From Candidatus Zixiibacteriota bacterium (GTDB lineage Bacteria > Electryoneota > B3-LCP), in NCBI GenBank assembly GCA_003599535.1, contig QZKQ01000085.1, positions 1 to 52,944 on the forward strand: a stretch of 52,944 nucleotides of DNA, written 5' to 3'. The notes beneath the pieces were generated by a model, which worked only from the letters and a program-made list of their open reading frames with translations, was not told where the DNA came from and did not search any database. Below, piece by piece: positions 7,618-16,398 of this stretch. The translations under genes were made by a program, and so were the position numbers. Every line of letters starts with the position of its first letter. Position 1 is the first letter of the stretch.

Positions 7618-10614
7618 ATGCTCCGGAACCTCCTCTTCCTCTGCCTCCTACCCGCCGCCGTGCTGGCGCAGCCACCGGCCAAGATCGGTCCCCACGCCCT
7701 GAAGGACCCGGATCGTTACTTCCGCCCCGACGGGATCGAAGCCCTGTCCGACCGGGCGGTGGGCCTGCTGGACAAGGGCCAGGTCGGCGACCTGGTGACC
7801 AACTACGGCATTCTGGCGGACTTCCACCTGGGGGCGCCCGCCCTGCACTGGCCGCGCAACGGATCCGACGTGCAGCATTACGGCTTCGGCGTGGGCCTGA
7901 TCCTGGTGGCTGACGGCACGGTGATCTCTTCCATCTATGACCCCTCCTCGGCGGCCCTGGATTTCGGCTGGGAGGCGGCCGACGGATCGGCGGGGACCCA
8001 CTACAACGCCACCCGCACCCCCGCCAACACCGCCGGCGACGGCGTCACCCCCTTCCTGGCCTTCAGCGACATCCGCGACACCTGGCCGCTGGTCAACGGC
8101 CAGCCCGCCTGGCCGGGGGACTTCCGCCTCAACCTGGAAGATTCCCTCCAGGGGCAGGTGGCCGGGGAATTCGTTTCCGACCGCGACGTTTTCGCCGTGG
8201 TGCGGGATGACTATGGCCTGGGCCTGGTGCTGGAACAGACCGCCTATACCTACGGCCGCCCCTACGCCGAGGATTTCTTCTTCGTCCGCTGCCGGCTGAT
8301 CAACCAGGGGACGGTCGGCTATGATTCCTGCTATATCGGATCCCAAGCCGATCTGCGCCCCGACCACTACGCCGACGACCTGATCAACAGTTGGGCGATG
8401 GAGCCGTATGACCAGACCCCCTCGTTCTTCTACAAGTGGGACTACAACGGCGTCGCCCAGCGCATTGATTCCAGCCATTTCGACGATCTCTGGACCGGGC
8501 CGGTGGCCCGCGTGGGCGTGGGGATGGTGGATACCCCCAACGGCCTGGGAGTCACCTCCTTCCATTACTACCACGACGACAACTCCCCCGTGGAGGACGC
8601 GTACTTCGCCGCCCTGCTGGCCAACGACGCCCAGGCGCCGCTGGAAGGGATGGACCGCTACTTCCACGGCGCCGATCCAGCCTTCGACGATCCCGCCCTG
8701 TGGACCCAGGTGGACACCGACAGCATGCCCGGTGCCAAAATCACGTTCCTGTTCGGCAGCGGGCCGTTTTCCCTGGCGCCGGGAGACAGCGTGGACTTCG
8801 CCCTGATCTTCGCCCTGGGGGCCACCGAGGCCGACCTGCGGGACAACGTCGAGATGGCCTACTACATGGCCAAAGAGCGCGCCTACCAGGGATCCGGGCC
8901 GCCGGCGCTGCCGGCGCTGACTGCCATCCCCGGCGACGGCCGGGTCACCCTGGTCTGGGACAGCCGGGCCGAGGCCAGCGTGGACGTGATCAGCGGCCAG
9001 GCCGACTTCGAAGGCTACCGGCTCTACAAGAGCGCCGACCGGGGCCTGACCTGGGGCGACCCGGTGACCAACTTCTACGGCGAGACCGTCGGCTGGGTGC
9101 CGCTGGCCCAGTTCGACCTGGTGGACGGCGTCACCGGCCTGGATCCGGCCTACGGGCCCGCCTTCCCCAACGCCAACCAGTGGCTGGGCGACGACACCGG
9201 CATCCAGCACTTCTTCGCCGACGAGGACGCGGTCAACGGGCAGGAAGTGTGGTACTGCCTCACCGCCTACGACCGGGGGGTATTCGACCCGGGTGATCCT
9301 TCCCTGACCGAGCCCAGTTACGAGAACTCCATCGGTGCGTCCCCCTACGACGTGAACGTCGCGGTCGTGACGCCCGGCACCGCCGCCTCCAACCTGCAAC
9401 CGGGGTCCGGCGGCCCCTTCGTGGAGGTGGGCGGGCGGGTGGCCGACGGGCAGTTGGATCTGCTGGTGGTGGACCCCGCCGCCCTGCTGGATCACACCTA
9501 CCGGATTACCTTCAACGACCCCGGAGACACGGTCGTGGTGGGATCCGACACCCTGGTCGCCGACACCCTGACCCTGAACCTGGAAGACCTCACCGCCGGC
9601 ACCGGCTGGTTCACCGACGCGCTGACCGGCGAGACCTTCCCCTACGTCAACTTCCCCTTGAGCGGCGACGGCCAGCCGGTGGTCAACGGCTTCCGCCTGG
9701 TCGTCAGCAACATCGCCGGCGCCGGCCTCCGCACCCTGGGCTGGACCACGGTCCAGGGGGACAGCAGCACCTTCGACTGGTGGACCGGGGATCGGCATCC
9801 CGGCAATTCCTCCTCCTACGCGGAAGTCATCGAAGGCCTGGATGACTGGCGCGTCACCGTCACTGCGGACTGCGTCTGGGCTCCGGTGATCGCGGCCGGC
9901 TTCGGCACGGAACCGGAGGACAGCTTCCGCGTGCCGTTGCAGGTCGAGCGGGCGGTGTACGAGACCGGGGGCGAATGGGTGGACGCCACCCCCTACCTGA
10001 TGATTTCCGACCTGCAACTGGTATTCCCCGGCAGCCCTTCGGTGGGTCCCCTGGGCTGGGATCTGACGCCTGGCGGCCTGGGGTACAATCCCAACGCCAA
10101 CACCGGCACCCTGTGGCCCGACCTCCTGATCCTGCGGGACGACGGCGATGATTCCACCGGCTCCCTGATCTACCTGAAGACGCAGAACGGCCCGGCCGAG
10201 GCCCGTCCCCCCTCGGTGGGCGACGTCTTCACCCTGGAGACCTACAAGCCGTTCAATGGGCAACTGGTGTACGAATTCACCACCCAGGGGATGGCGGACG
10301 CGCCCCAGGGTCCCGACCTGTCCCAAATCAAGGTGGTGCCCAACCCCCTGATCGTCAGTTCCGGCCTGGAAAGCAACCCCTACGAATCGAAGGTGATGTT
10401 CACCCACCTGCCCGCCCCCTGCGACATCACCATCTACACGGTATCCGGCAACGAAGTGGCCCGGCTGCACCACGAAGGCTCCGGCGGGGAAGGCTTCACC
10501 TTCTGGGACACCCGCAACCACCACGGCCAGAACGTCGCCTACGGGCTGTACGTCTATGTGGTGAAGACCCCCTCGGGGGCGACCTTTACCGGCAAACTCA
10601 TGGTGATCCGATGA
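7618..10614 (+). CDS. Large secreted protein with fibronectin-III-like module and FlgD-Ig/T9SS-like C-terminus
   Basis: 998 aa, beginning with a signal peptide (MLRNLLFLCLLPAAVLAQ). I do not recognise a catalytic domain. Residues ~20-425 are a long all-beta region rich in Asp, Tyr and Trp. Residues ~430-530 resemble a fibronectin-III/Ig module (ALTAIPGDGRVTLVWDSR, GYRLYKSADRG). The C-terminal ~90 residues are a variant sorting/FlgD-Ig domain (IKVVPNPL, ITIYTVSGNEVARLHHEG, YGLYVYVV, GKLMVIR) without the PNPFNP tripeptide repeat. Its stop codon overlaps the start of the PorV/PorQ gene, so translation is probably coupled. Proteins of this build often sit beside TonB-dependent receptors and PorV-like proteins in FCB-group genomes and may act as the surface partner of the receptor. 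Confidence 0.75.
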   Translation: MLRNLLFLCLLPAAVLAQPPAKIGPHALKDPDRYFRPDGIEALSDRAVGLLDKGQVGDLVTNYGILADFHLGAPALHWPRNGSDVQHYGFGVGLILVADGTVISSIYDPSSAALDFGWEAADGSAGTHYNATRTPANTAGDGVTPFLAFSDIRDTWPLVNGQPAWPGDFRLNLEDSLQGQVAGEFVSDRDVFAVVRDDYGLGLVLEQTAYTYGRPYAEDFFFVRCRLINQGTVGYDSCYIGSQADLRPDHYADDLINSWAMEPYDQTPSFFYKWDYNGVAQRIDSSHFDDLWTGPVARVGVGMVDTPNGLGVTSFHYYHDDNSPVEDAYFAALLANDAQAPLEGMDRYFHGADPAFDDPALWTQVDTDSMPGAKITFLFGSGPFSLAPGDSVDFALIFALGATEADLRDNVEMAYYMAKERAYQGSGPPALPALTAIPGDGRVTLVWDSRAEASVDVISGQADFEGYRLYKSADRGLTWGDPVTNFYGETVGWVPLAQFDLVDGVTGLDPAYGPAFPNANQWLGDDTGIQHFFADEDAVNGQEVWYCLTAYDRGVFDPGDPSLTEPSYENSIGASPYDVNVAVVTPGTAASNLQPGSGGPFVEVGGRVADGQLDLLVVDPAALLDHTYRITFNDPGDTVVVGSDTLVADTLTLNLEDLTAGTGWFTDALTGETFPYVNFPLSGDGQPVVNGFRLVVSNIAGAGLRTLGWTTVQGDSSTFDWWTGDRHPGNSSSYAEVIEGLDDWRVTVTADCVWAPVIAAGFGTEPEDSFRVPLQVERAVYETGGEWVDATPYLMISDLQLVFPGSPSVGPLGWDLTPGGLGYNPNANTGTLWPDLLILRDDGDDSTGSLIYLKTQNGPAEARPPSVGDVFTLETYKPFNGQLVYEFTTQGMADAPQGPDLSQIKVVPNPLIVSSGLESNPYESKVMFTHLPAPCDITIYTVSGNEVARLHHEGSGGEGFTFWDTRNHHGQNVAYGLYVYVVKTPSGATFTGKLMVIR

Positions 10615-11615
10615 TGACGCGAATCCTGAAGCCGGCCCTGGTGGCCGTGCTGCTCCTGACTGCCGCCCGGACCTTCGCCTTCGACAAGGTCGGCACCACC
10701 GCCGCCCAATTCCTGCAGATCGGGGTGGGGGGGAGGCTGCCGGCTCTGGGCGGCGCGGGCGTGGCCGCCGTGGAAGGGGCCGAGGCCCTGTACTGGAACC
10801 CGGCCCGCCTGACCGCCCGGCCCGCCTGGTCCCTGTCCGCCTACTACGCCGACTGGATCGCCGACCTGCGCCACCAGTTCGTCGGCCTGGGGGTGCCGCT
10901 GGGGCCCTCCACGGTGCTGGGGGTGTCTGCCGTGGGCTTGAGCGCCGGCGAGTTCGAGCAGACCACCGTCAGCTTCCAGGAAGGCAACGGGGTGATGGTG
11001 GAATACTTTGACCTGGCCCTGGGAGTCTCCCTGGCCCAGCGGCTGACCGACCGCTTCAGCGCCGGCGGCACGGTGAAGTACATCCACCAGAAGCTGTTCG
11101 CCGAAACCGCCTCGGCCCTGGCCGTGGACCTGGGCACCTCGCTGGCCACCGACCTGCCCGGCTTCACCATCGGCATGGCTATGACCAACCTGGGCGGGGA
11201 GATGACCCTGGACGGCCCCGACCTGCTGGCGCAAGGGTCGGGCGGAGCCCAGACCGAATACCAGGTGTCGTCCTGGCCGCTGCCGCTGAACTTCCAGGTG
11301 GGCCTCGCCTGGCGCCTGCTGGGCCGGGACGAGGCCCTGTGGCACAATGCCACCCACCAGGCGCTGCTGGTCGCCGACGGCCAGCACCTGAACGAGGGCA
11401 TGACGCGCGGACGGATTGGCGTGGAGTATGGCCTGGCCCGGATCCTCTACCTGCGCGGTGGGCGGGTGATCGGGGCGGACGTGGAGGACTGGACCGTGGG
11501 GGCGGGGCTGAACCTGGAGCTGCGCAGTTTCCGGGTGAGCGCGGATTTCGCCTGGGCCGATTTCGGCGACCTGCAGAGCGTGCAGCGCATATCCCTGACT
11601 CTGGCGGGGAGGTGA
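10611..11615 (+). CDS. PorV/PorQ-family (UPF0164) outer-membrane protein
   Basis: 334 aa, with a signal peptide (ILKPALVAVLLLTAARTFA). The opening GTTAAQFLQIGVGGRLPALG and the next segment (GAEALYWNPARL) are hallmarks of the PorV/PorQ/UPF0164 beta-barrel family. The family is FadL-like in fold and in Bacteroidota shuttles or anchors T9SS cargo at the surface. The start ATG overlaps the upstream TGA (ATGA), which suggests translational coupling with the 998-aa sorting-domain protein. I infer a dedicated outer-membrane partner for that protein, or part of the T9SS attachment machinery. Which PorV/PorQ/PorP subgroup it belongs to cannot be told by eye. Confidence 0.85.
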   Translation: MMTRILKPALVAVLLLTAARTFAFDKVGTTAAQFLQIGVGGRLPALGGAGVAAVEGAEALYWNPARLTARPAWSLSAYYADWIADLRHQFVGLGVPLGPSTVLGVSAVGLSAGEFEQTTVSFQEGNGVMVEYFDLALGVSLAQRLTDRFSAGGTVKYIHQKLFAETASALAVDLGTSLATDLPGFTIGMAMTNLGGEMTLDGPDLLAQGSGGAQTEYQVSSWPLPLNFQVGLAWRLLGRDEALWHNATHQALLVADGQHLNEGMTRGRIGVEYGLARILYLRGGRVIGADVEDWTVGAGLNLELRSFRVSADFAWADFGDLQSVQRISLTLAGR

Positions 11616-11752
11616 GGGCAGGACAAATAACGGGAGAACAGGGAAAGGGTCTTCTCCCGCGCCCGGGCCATGATGGAAATACCTTATCCCGGGCTTCCGG
11701 TTTGTCCTGCCAAACACATAACCGAAAAAAATTAATTTTCCGGAAATATTGC

Positions 11753-11781
11753 TTGACATGATCTGCATGTTTCCGTATATT
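11753..11781 (+). promoter_or_regulatory. Sigma70-type promoter for the LVIVD propeller gene
   Basis: TTGACA (11753-11758), 17-bp spacer, TATATT (11776-11781), in an AT-rich patch. Predicted start is near 11788, giving a ~100-nt leader before the ATG at 11889, which has the ribosome site AGAGGAGG (11877-11884). Confidence 0.8.
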
Positions 11782-11888
11782 AATACGGCTGCCGATTACC
11801 TCTACTCTCGCATCCCCCTCACCTGTTCTGATCCTCACTCCGTCAACACATATATCATCTGCGTTTACATACCATAAGAGGAGGTACC

Positions 11889-14054
11889 ATGCTCCGGCTA
11901 CGGATAGCTCTGCGCTGGCTGGGAGTGCTCCTGTTTTCCGGTTGGGGCTTCACTGCTGCCTGGGCCCAACCGATGAACCTGGGAGCGGTGTCCTACAGTC
12001 TCATCAGCGGCACCTACAGCCATGTGGCCGTTCAAGGGGATGTGGCCTTCGCGGCCACGGGTTACGGCATCAAAATCATGGACACCAGCAATCCGGTCAA
12101 CCCCGTGGAAATCGCGTATCTTCCCACCAATGGATTCTGTAAGAGCGTAACCGTCGTGGGGGATTACCTGCTGGCTTCCGACTTTGGGACCGGATTACTG
12201 GTTTACGACGTCAGCGATTTGGAGGACATCCAGCTGCTCGACGTTCTCCCCCTGTCCGGGGACCTCCGCTACGTGTGCCCGGCGGGCGATTATCTCTACG
12301 TCACGGCCGAAGGCGACGGCGTGCTGATCGTGGATTTCAGCGATCCCCAGAACCTCCAGTTGGTGACCACGCTGTACACCGGGGGCGAAACCTTCTATGC
12401 CCTGGCCTACAACAATTGGCTGTATGTGGCCTTGGGCATCGCCGGAATGGGGGTCTACGACATCAGTGATCCGGAAGATCCCCTGCTCTCCCTGATCTGG
12501 AACATGCCCGGGGGAAAGACCACCTGCATGTACCTGTTCCCCTCGGCGGACTACCTGGCCGTGTCGGATTTCCTGAACGGGGTCTACCTCCTGGACATGA
12601 CCCACCCCTGGATTCCCACCTGGACCTCTACCTGCTCGCTGGCCAACAGCTACGCCACCTACGTCACCGGCCGGGATAACTTCGTCGCCTGTTCCTATGC
12701 CGCCGAAGGGATTCAGACCTTCAACGCGAGCGGCAACCAACTGGACTACCTGGAGATCGGGAACAAGTGCGGCGGCGTCTTTGCCGTGGGTGATTACCTG
12801 TACGTGTCCCAGGGGGATTCCGGATTGAACGTCATCAACAGCCAGACTCCCAGCAACCTCTATTCCCAGGCCGAATACCCGCTGCCGGGCCAGGTGTGGA
12901 ACGTGGAGGTCCGGGGCAATGTGGCCTACGTGGCCAACATGCTGGAAGGGCTGACGGTGATGAACGTCGCCAATCCCGCTGCGCCGGTGAAGGTGGAGAG
13001 CCACCCCACCGTCTGGTGGGCCAAGGACGTGCTGGTCTCGCCGGACGGCAATCACCTCTATGTCGCAGACTTCGGCGCCGGCATCCAGGTGTATAGCCTG
13101 TCGGATCCGCTGCACCCGGCCCTGGTGGGAACAGCCGCCACGATCCCGGATACCGGAGCTCACGGCCTGGTCTACCGCAACGGATACCTCTACGTGTCCA
13201 ACTACCTGGCCGGCATGAACGTCTTCGACGTCACCGATCCCACGGATCCCACCCTGGTGTACGTGACCCCGGATACCGTGGACTCCTACCGCGAGGTGGC
13301 CTTCACCGAGGATGGTCAGCACATTTTCGCCGTGGCGGAGGATAACGGCATCCTGGTGTACACCGTGATCGCACCGGATTCCCTCCACTACGAGTACACT
13401 TTGACGGTCTGCCGCACGCCCAACGACATCTGCATCAGCGGAGATTACGCCTACGTCGCGGATGGGGCCTACGGACTGAAGGTACTGGACGTCAGCAACT
13501 ACGCATACGTGTTCGCGGTGGATTCTCTGCCGACCCTGAGTCAGATGTTTGGGGTGGGGCTGTTGGATGAAAATCACCTGGCGATCGCCGACTACGAGGC
13601 GGGTGTGGCCGTGGTCAACATCTCCAATCCCCTGAATATCAGTGAAATTGACCGCTGTGAAACTCCGGGATTCGCCCTGAACGTGACCGGCGGCGGCGAT
13701 TACCTCTACGTCTCCGATATGTACGAGCTGACCGTCATGGATCTGTACGCCGCGGGCGTTTTAGACCCGGGCTCCGGCCCCGGCCTTCCCGGCGGCCTCG
13801 TGCTGCACCCAGCCTATCCCAATCCCTTCAATCCGGCCACGGCCCTGACTTTCGAACTCCCCGCCCCGCAGAGGGTCCACCTGGGCGTCTTCGACACCCA
13901 GGGACGCCGGGTGGCGGTACTGGCGGACGGCTGGTTCTCCGCGGGCGGGCACCAGGTCACCTTCCGGCCGGATAACTTGGCTTCCGGCATCTACTTCGCC
14001 CGGCTGGAGGCCGGCAATGCCCGTCAGGTCCAGAAACTGCTCTACGTGAAGTGA
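11889..14054 (+). CDS. Secreted LVIVD-repeat beta-propeller protein with T9SS-type sorting domain
   Basis: 721 aa. The signal peptide ends near AAWA at residues ~25-28. Residues ~40-620 are a run of LVIVD-type repeats, each with a DVSDPxxPxLL-like segment followed by GDYLYVxxxxxGLxVxD (for example YDISDPEDPLLSLIW and NWLYVALGIAGMGVYDI). These form one or two beta-propellers. The C-terminus is a canonical sorting domain (AYPNPFNPATALTFELP, VFDTQGRRVAVLADGW, SGIYFARLEAG). LVIVD proteins are cell-surface proteins without known enzyme activity, so a binding or scaffold role is likely. Its own promoter lies 110 bp upstream. The next gene follows after 86 bp with its own ribosome site. Confidence 0.88.
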   Translation: MLRLRIALRWLGVLLFSGWGFTAAWAQPMNLGAVSYSLISGTYSHVAVQGDVAFAATGYGIKIMDTSNPVNPVEIAYLPTNGFCKSVTVVGDYLLASDFGTGLLVYDVSDLEDIQLLDVLPLSGDLRYVCPAGDYLYVTAEGDGVLIVDFSDPQNLQLVTTLYTGGETFYALAYNNWLYVALGIAGMGVYDISDPEDPLLSLIWNMPGGKTTCMYLFPSADYLAVSDFLNGVYLLDMTHPWIPTWTSTCSLANSYATYVTGRDNFVACSYAAEGIQTFNASGNQLDYLEIGNKCGGVFAVGDYLYVSQGDSGLNVINSQTPSNLYSQAEYPLPGQVWNVEVRGNVAYVANMLEGLTVMNVANPAAPVKVESHPTVWWAKDVLVSPDGNHLYVADFGAGIQVYSLSDPLHPALVGTAATIPDTGAHGLVYRNGYLYVSNYLAGMNVFDVTDPTDPTLVYVTPDTVDSYREVAFTEDGQHIFAVAEDNGILVYTVIAPDSLHYEYTLTVCRTPNDICISGDYAYVADGAYGLKVLDVSNYAYVFAVDSLPTLSQMFGVGLLDENHLAIADYEAGVAVVNISNPLNISEIDRCETPGFALNVTGGGDYLYVSDMYELTVMDLYAAGVLDPGSGPGLPGGLVLHPAYPNPFNPATALTFELPAPQRVHLGVFDTQGRRVAVLADGWFSAGGHQVTFRPDNLASGIYFARLEAGNARQVQKLLYVK

Positions 14055-14140
14055 CCAGGCAGGATTCCCCGGCCGGCCAGGGGCCGGTCTGCGGGATTCA
14101 GCGCGAAACGACAATTATCACTTCCCCATGGAGGGTCATC

Positions 14141-16375
14141 ATGTTTCAGCATAAACGGTCGCGTATAGCCGGTGGGGCGCTGGTGTGGATCTGGCTGCTG
14201 GCAAGCCTGCCGGCGGCGTGGGGCAACATCCACATCGAAATCACCAGCGTGAACGCGGACAATTATCCCGTCATCCACCTGCTGGCCCGGGCCACGGACG
14301 AGCAGGGCAATTACATCGAGGACTTGGGTGAGGTCAATTTCGAAGTGCGGGAAAACGGCACGTTGATCAATGAGGCGGTGGAAGCGCAGTTCGGGTACAT
14401 GGCCGTCACCCTGGTGATGGACGAGAGCGGGTCCATGATCGGTTGGGAGCAGGAGGTCATCCAGGCTTGCAACTATTTCGTCAACGGTTTGGATAACCTG
14501 GACAAGGGCGCCATCGTCAAGTTCGCCACCACGGCGGCCGTGACCGTGCCCATGACCTACTACAAAAGCCTGCTGTTGCAGGCCATTTCCACCTATGATC
14601 CCGACGGCATGACGGACCTCTGGGACGCCATCGACCTGGGCATCCAGGAGTGCTACTACGAGCCGGAAAAGAAGGCCGTGGTCGCCTTCACCGACGGCAA
14701 TGACAACCAGCCCGGGGTATCGGCCGCCCAGTTGGTCCAGGAAGCGGGGACGGAGATCACCCTGTACACCATCGGCATTGGGCAGATCTCGCCGGATTCC
14801 CTGATCTACATCTCCGAGCAGACCGGGGGTTTCTACCTGCCCATCGTCAACCCCTCCCAGATGGAACAGGTCCTGGATGACATCCGCCAGGACATCGGCA
14901 ACCTGTACGACCTCTACTACACCACCCCAAGCCCCGCCTGCAACGGGTCCGTGCGCAACCTCGAAGTGGTGTGCAACTACCAGGGGTATTCAGCGTGGGA
15001 TACCATCAGCTACGTGGCGCCGCTGAATCCTCCGCCGGTCATCGCCTTGAGCCAGACCACGCAACAGCTCCTGGGGGTGATGCAGCCCGCCGGATTGGCC
15101 CTGAACGTCACCTGCAATATCGGCTCCTTCTATCCCATCGAGAACGCCCGCATTTACTACAAGAACGTCAACGCCGTCTACTTCACCCAGGCGAATCTGC
15201 TCTCGGGCGGCGGCCACACCTATTACCTGAATATCCCCGGCAGCGCGGTGCAGTCACCGGGCCTGGAGTTTTACCTGCAGGCCACCAACGATCACGGCGC
15301 CACGGTGACCCTGCCCGGATTCCAGCCCGCCGTCCTGGCCTTCAGCATCCCGGTGTCACCCAACCAGGCGCCGTCCATTACCTGCGAATTGCCGGAGGAA
15401 TGGCTGACCCGGCGCAGCCTGCCGGTGGAAGCCACCGTCACCGACCCCAACGGCAGCATCAGTTCGGTCAAACTCTACTACCGCGCCCCCGCCGTGTTCA
15501 CCTACGAAGAACTGCCCATGACCTCCCAGGGCGGCGGAGGTTACCAGTGCGTCATCGAGGGGCCGGAGCTGAACGCCGCCAGCGATCTGGACATTTTCAT
15601 CGTGGCGTGGGACAATCAGGATGTGGCCAGGTTCTGGCACCTGGCGGATGATCCCTTCCACCTCGAGGTGGTCAACGAGCTGGGGCCCACCCCGCCCGCC
15701 GTCAACCTGACCAGCCAGACTCCGCCCATCGTCATCCCGGCCGCCGGAGGGCAATTCTTTTACACGATGGAAGTGATCAATCCCATCCCCAGTTACGCCC
15801 AATGCGACGTCTGGGCCGACATGGTTACGCCGGCCGGCGCCGTGCAGGAGCTGGGCCTGCTGGAAGATGACCTGGTGCTCTTCGGCGGGGAAGTGAACAC
15901 CGACGCCTACATTCAGGAAGTGCCGGGGACCGCCGCTCCGGGGGATTACCTCTTCCGGGTGCACAGCGGTGATTACACCACCCAGGAAATTTACTATACC
16001 GACAGTTTCTCCTTCACCAAGTCCGCTACGCTGGCGGGGCCGCCCTATAATAACGGCTGGCGATACTACCCGGTCGGCCAGGCGCCGCAAGAGGGCCCCG
16101 GGTGGGCCGGGGGCGAGCCCGCCCTGCGCCGGGCGTTTCCCAATCCCTTCAATGCCACTACCAGCCTGCAGTTCTACCTGCCCGAGGCGGATCACGTGAC
16201 CCTGATCATCTACAATGTCCAGGGGCGGGAAGTGGCGCGCCTGGCAGACGGCTGGCTCCCGGCCGGCACCCACGAAACCTGGTGGGACGCCCAGGCGGTC
16301 TCCTCCGGCGTGTACCTCTGCCGCCTGATCACCCGCCGGGGTGCGGTGACCACGCCCCTGAACCTGGTCAAGTAA
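14141..16375 (+). CDS. Secreted von Willebrand factor A-domain protein with T9SS-type sorting domain
   Basis: The ATG at 14141 has a GGAGG ribosome site and gives a signal peptide (ALVWIWLLASLPAAWG); the frame is open upstream to 14051 but without one. The protein is 744 aa. Residues ~80-260 are a vWA domain with a complete MIDAS metal site: Asp94-Ser96-Ser98 (VMDESGSMIG), a Thr in DGMTDLWDAI, and an Asp in VAFTDGNDN. Several Ig/bacterial cadherin-like modules follow (for example RSLPVEATVTDPNGSISSVK, a CHU-type pattern). The C-terminus is the sorting domain (FPNPFNATTSLQFYLP, IYNVQGREVARLADGW, SGVYLCRL). It probably binds a protein or glycan ligand through a divalent metal at the cell surface. 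Confidence 0.88.
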   Translation: MFQHKRSRIAGGALVWIWLLASLPAAWGNIHIEITSVNADNYPVIHLLARATDEQGNYIEDLGEVNFEVRENGTLINEAVEAQFGYMAVTLVMDESGSMIGWEQEVIQACNYFVNGLDNLDKGAIVKFATTAAVTVPMTYYKSLLLQAISTYDPDGMTDLWDAIDLGIQECYYEPEKKAVVAFTDGNDNQPGVSAAQLVQEAGTEITLYTIGIGQISPDSLIYISEQTGGFYLPIVNPSQMEQVLDDIRQDIGNLYDLYYTTPSPACNGSVRNLEVVCNYQGYSAWDTISYVAPLNPPPVIALSQTTQQLLGVMQPAGLALNVTCNIGSFYPIENARIYYKNVNAVYFTQANLLSGGGHTYYLNIPGSAVQSPGLEFYLQATNDHGATVTLPGFQPAVLAFSIPVSPNQAPSITCELPEEWLTRRSLPVEATVTDPNGSISSVKLYYRAPAVFTYEELPMTSQGGGGYQCVIEGPELNAASDLDIFIVAWDNQDVARFWHLADDPFHLEVVNELGPTPPAVNLTSQTPPIVIPAAGGQFFYTMEVINPIPSYAQCDVWADMVTPAGAVQELGLLEDDLVLFGGEVNTDAYIQEVPGTAAPGDYLFRVHSGDYTTQEIYYTDSFSFTKSATLAGPPYNNGWRYYPVGQAPQEGPGWAGGEPALRRAFPNPFNATTSLQFYLPEADHVTLIIYNVQGREVARLADGWLPAGTHETWWDAQAVSSGVYLCRLITRRGAVTTPLNLVK

Positions 16376-16398
16376 CGCCACCGACAGGGAGGTGAACC

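Noticed and set aside
7648-10524. 958-codon open frame on the minus strand opposite the 998-aa sorting-domain gene
   Set aside because: Its translation is repetitive Gly/Val/His/Arg-rich text without domains, as expected from the antisense of GC-rich codons. The plus strand has a signal peptide, a sorting tail and an operon partner.
12195-13577. Long minus-strand open frame opposite the LVIVD gene
   Set aside because: It is a shadow of the periodic GDYLYV/DVSDP repeats on the plus strand. No ribosome site or family motif.
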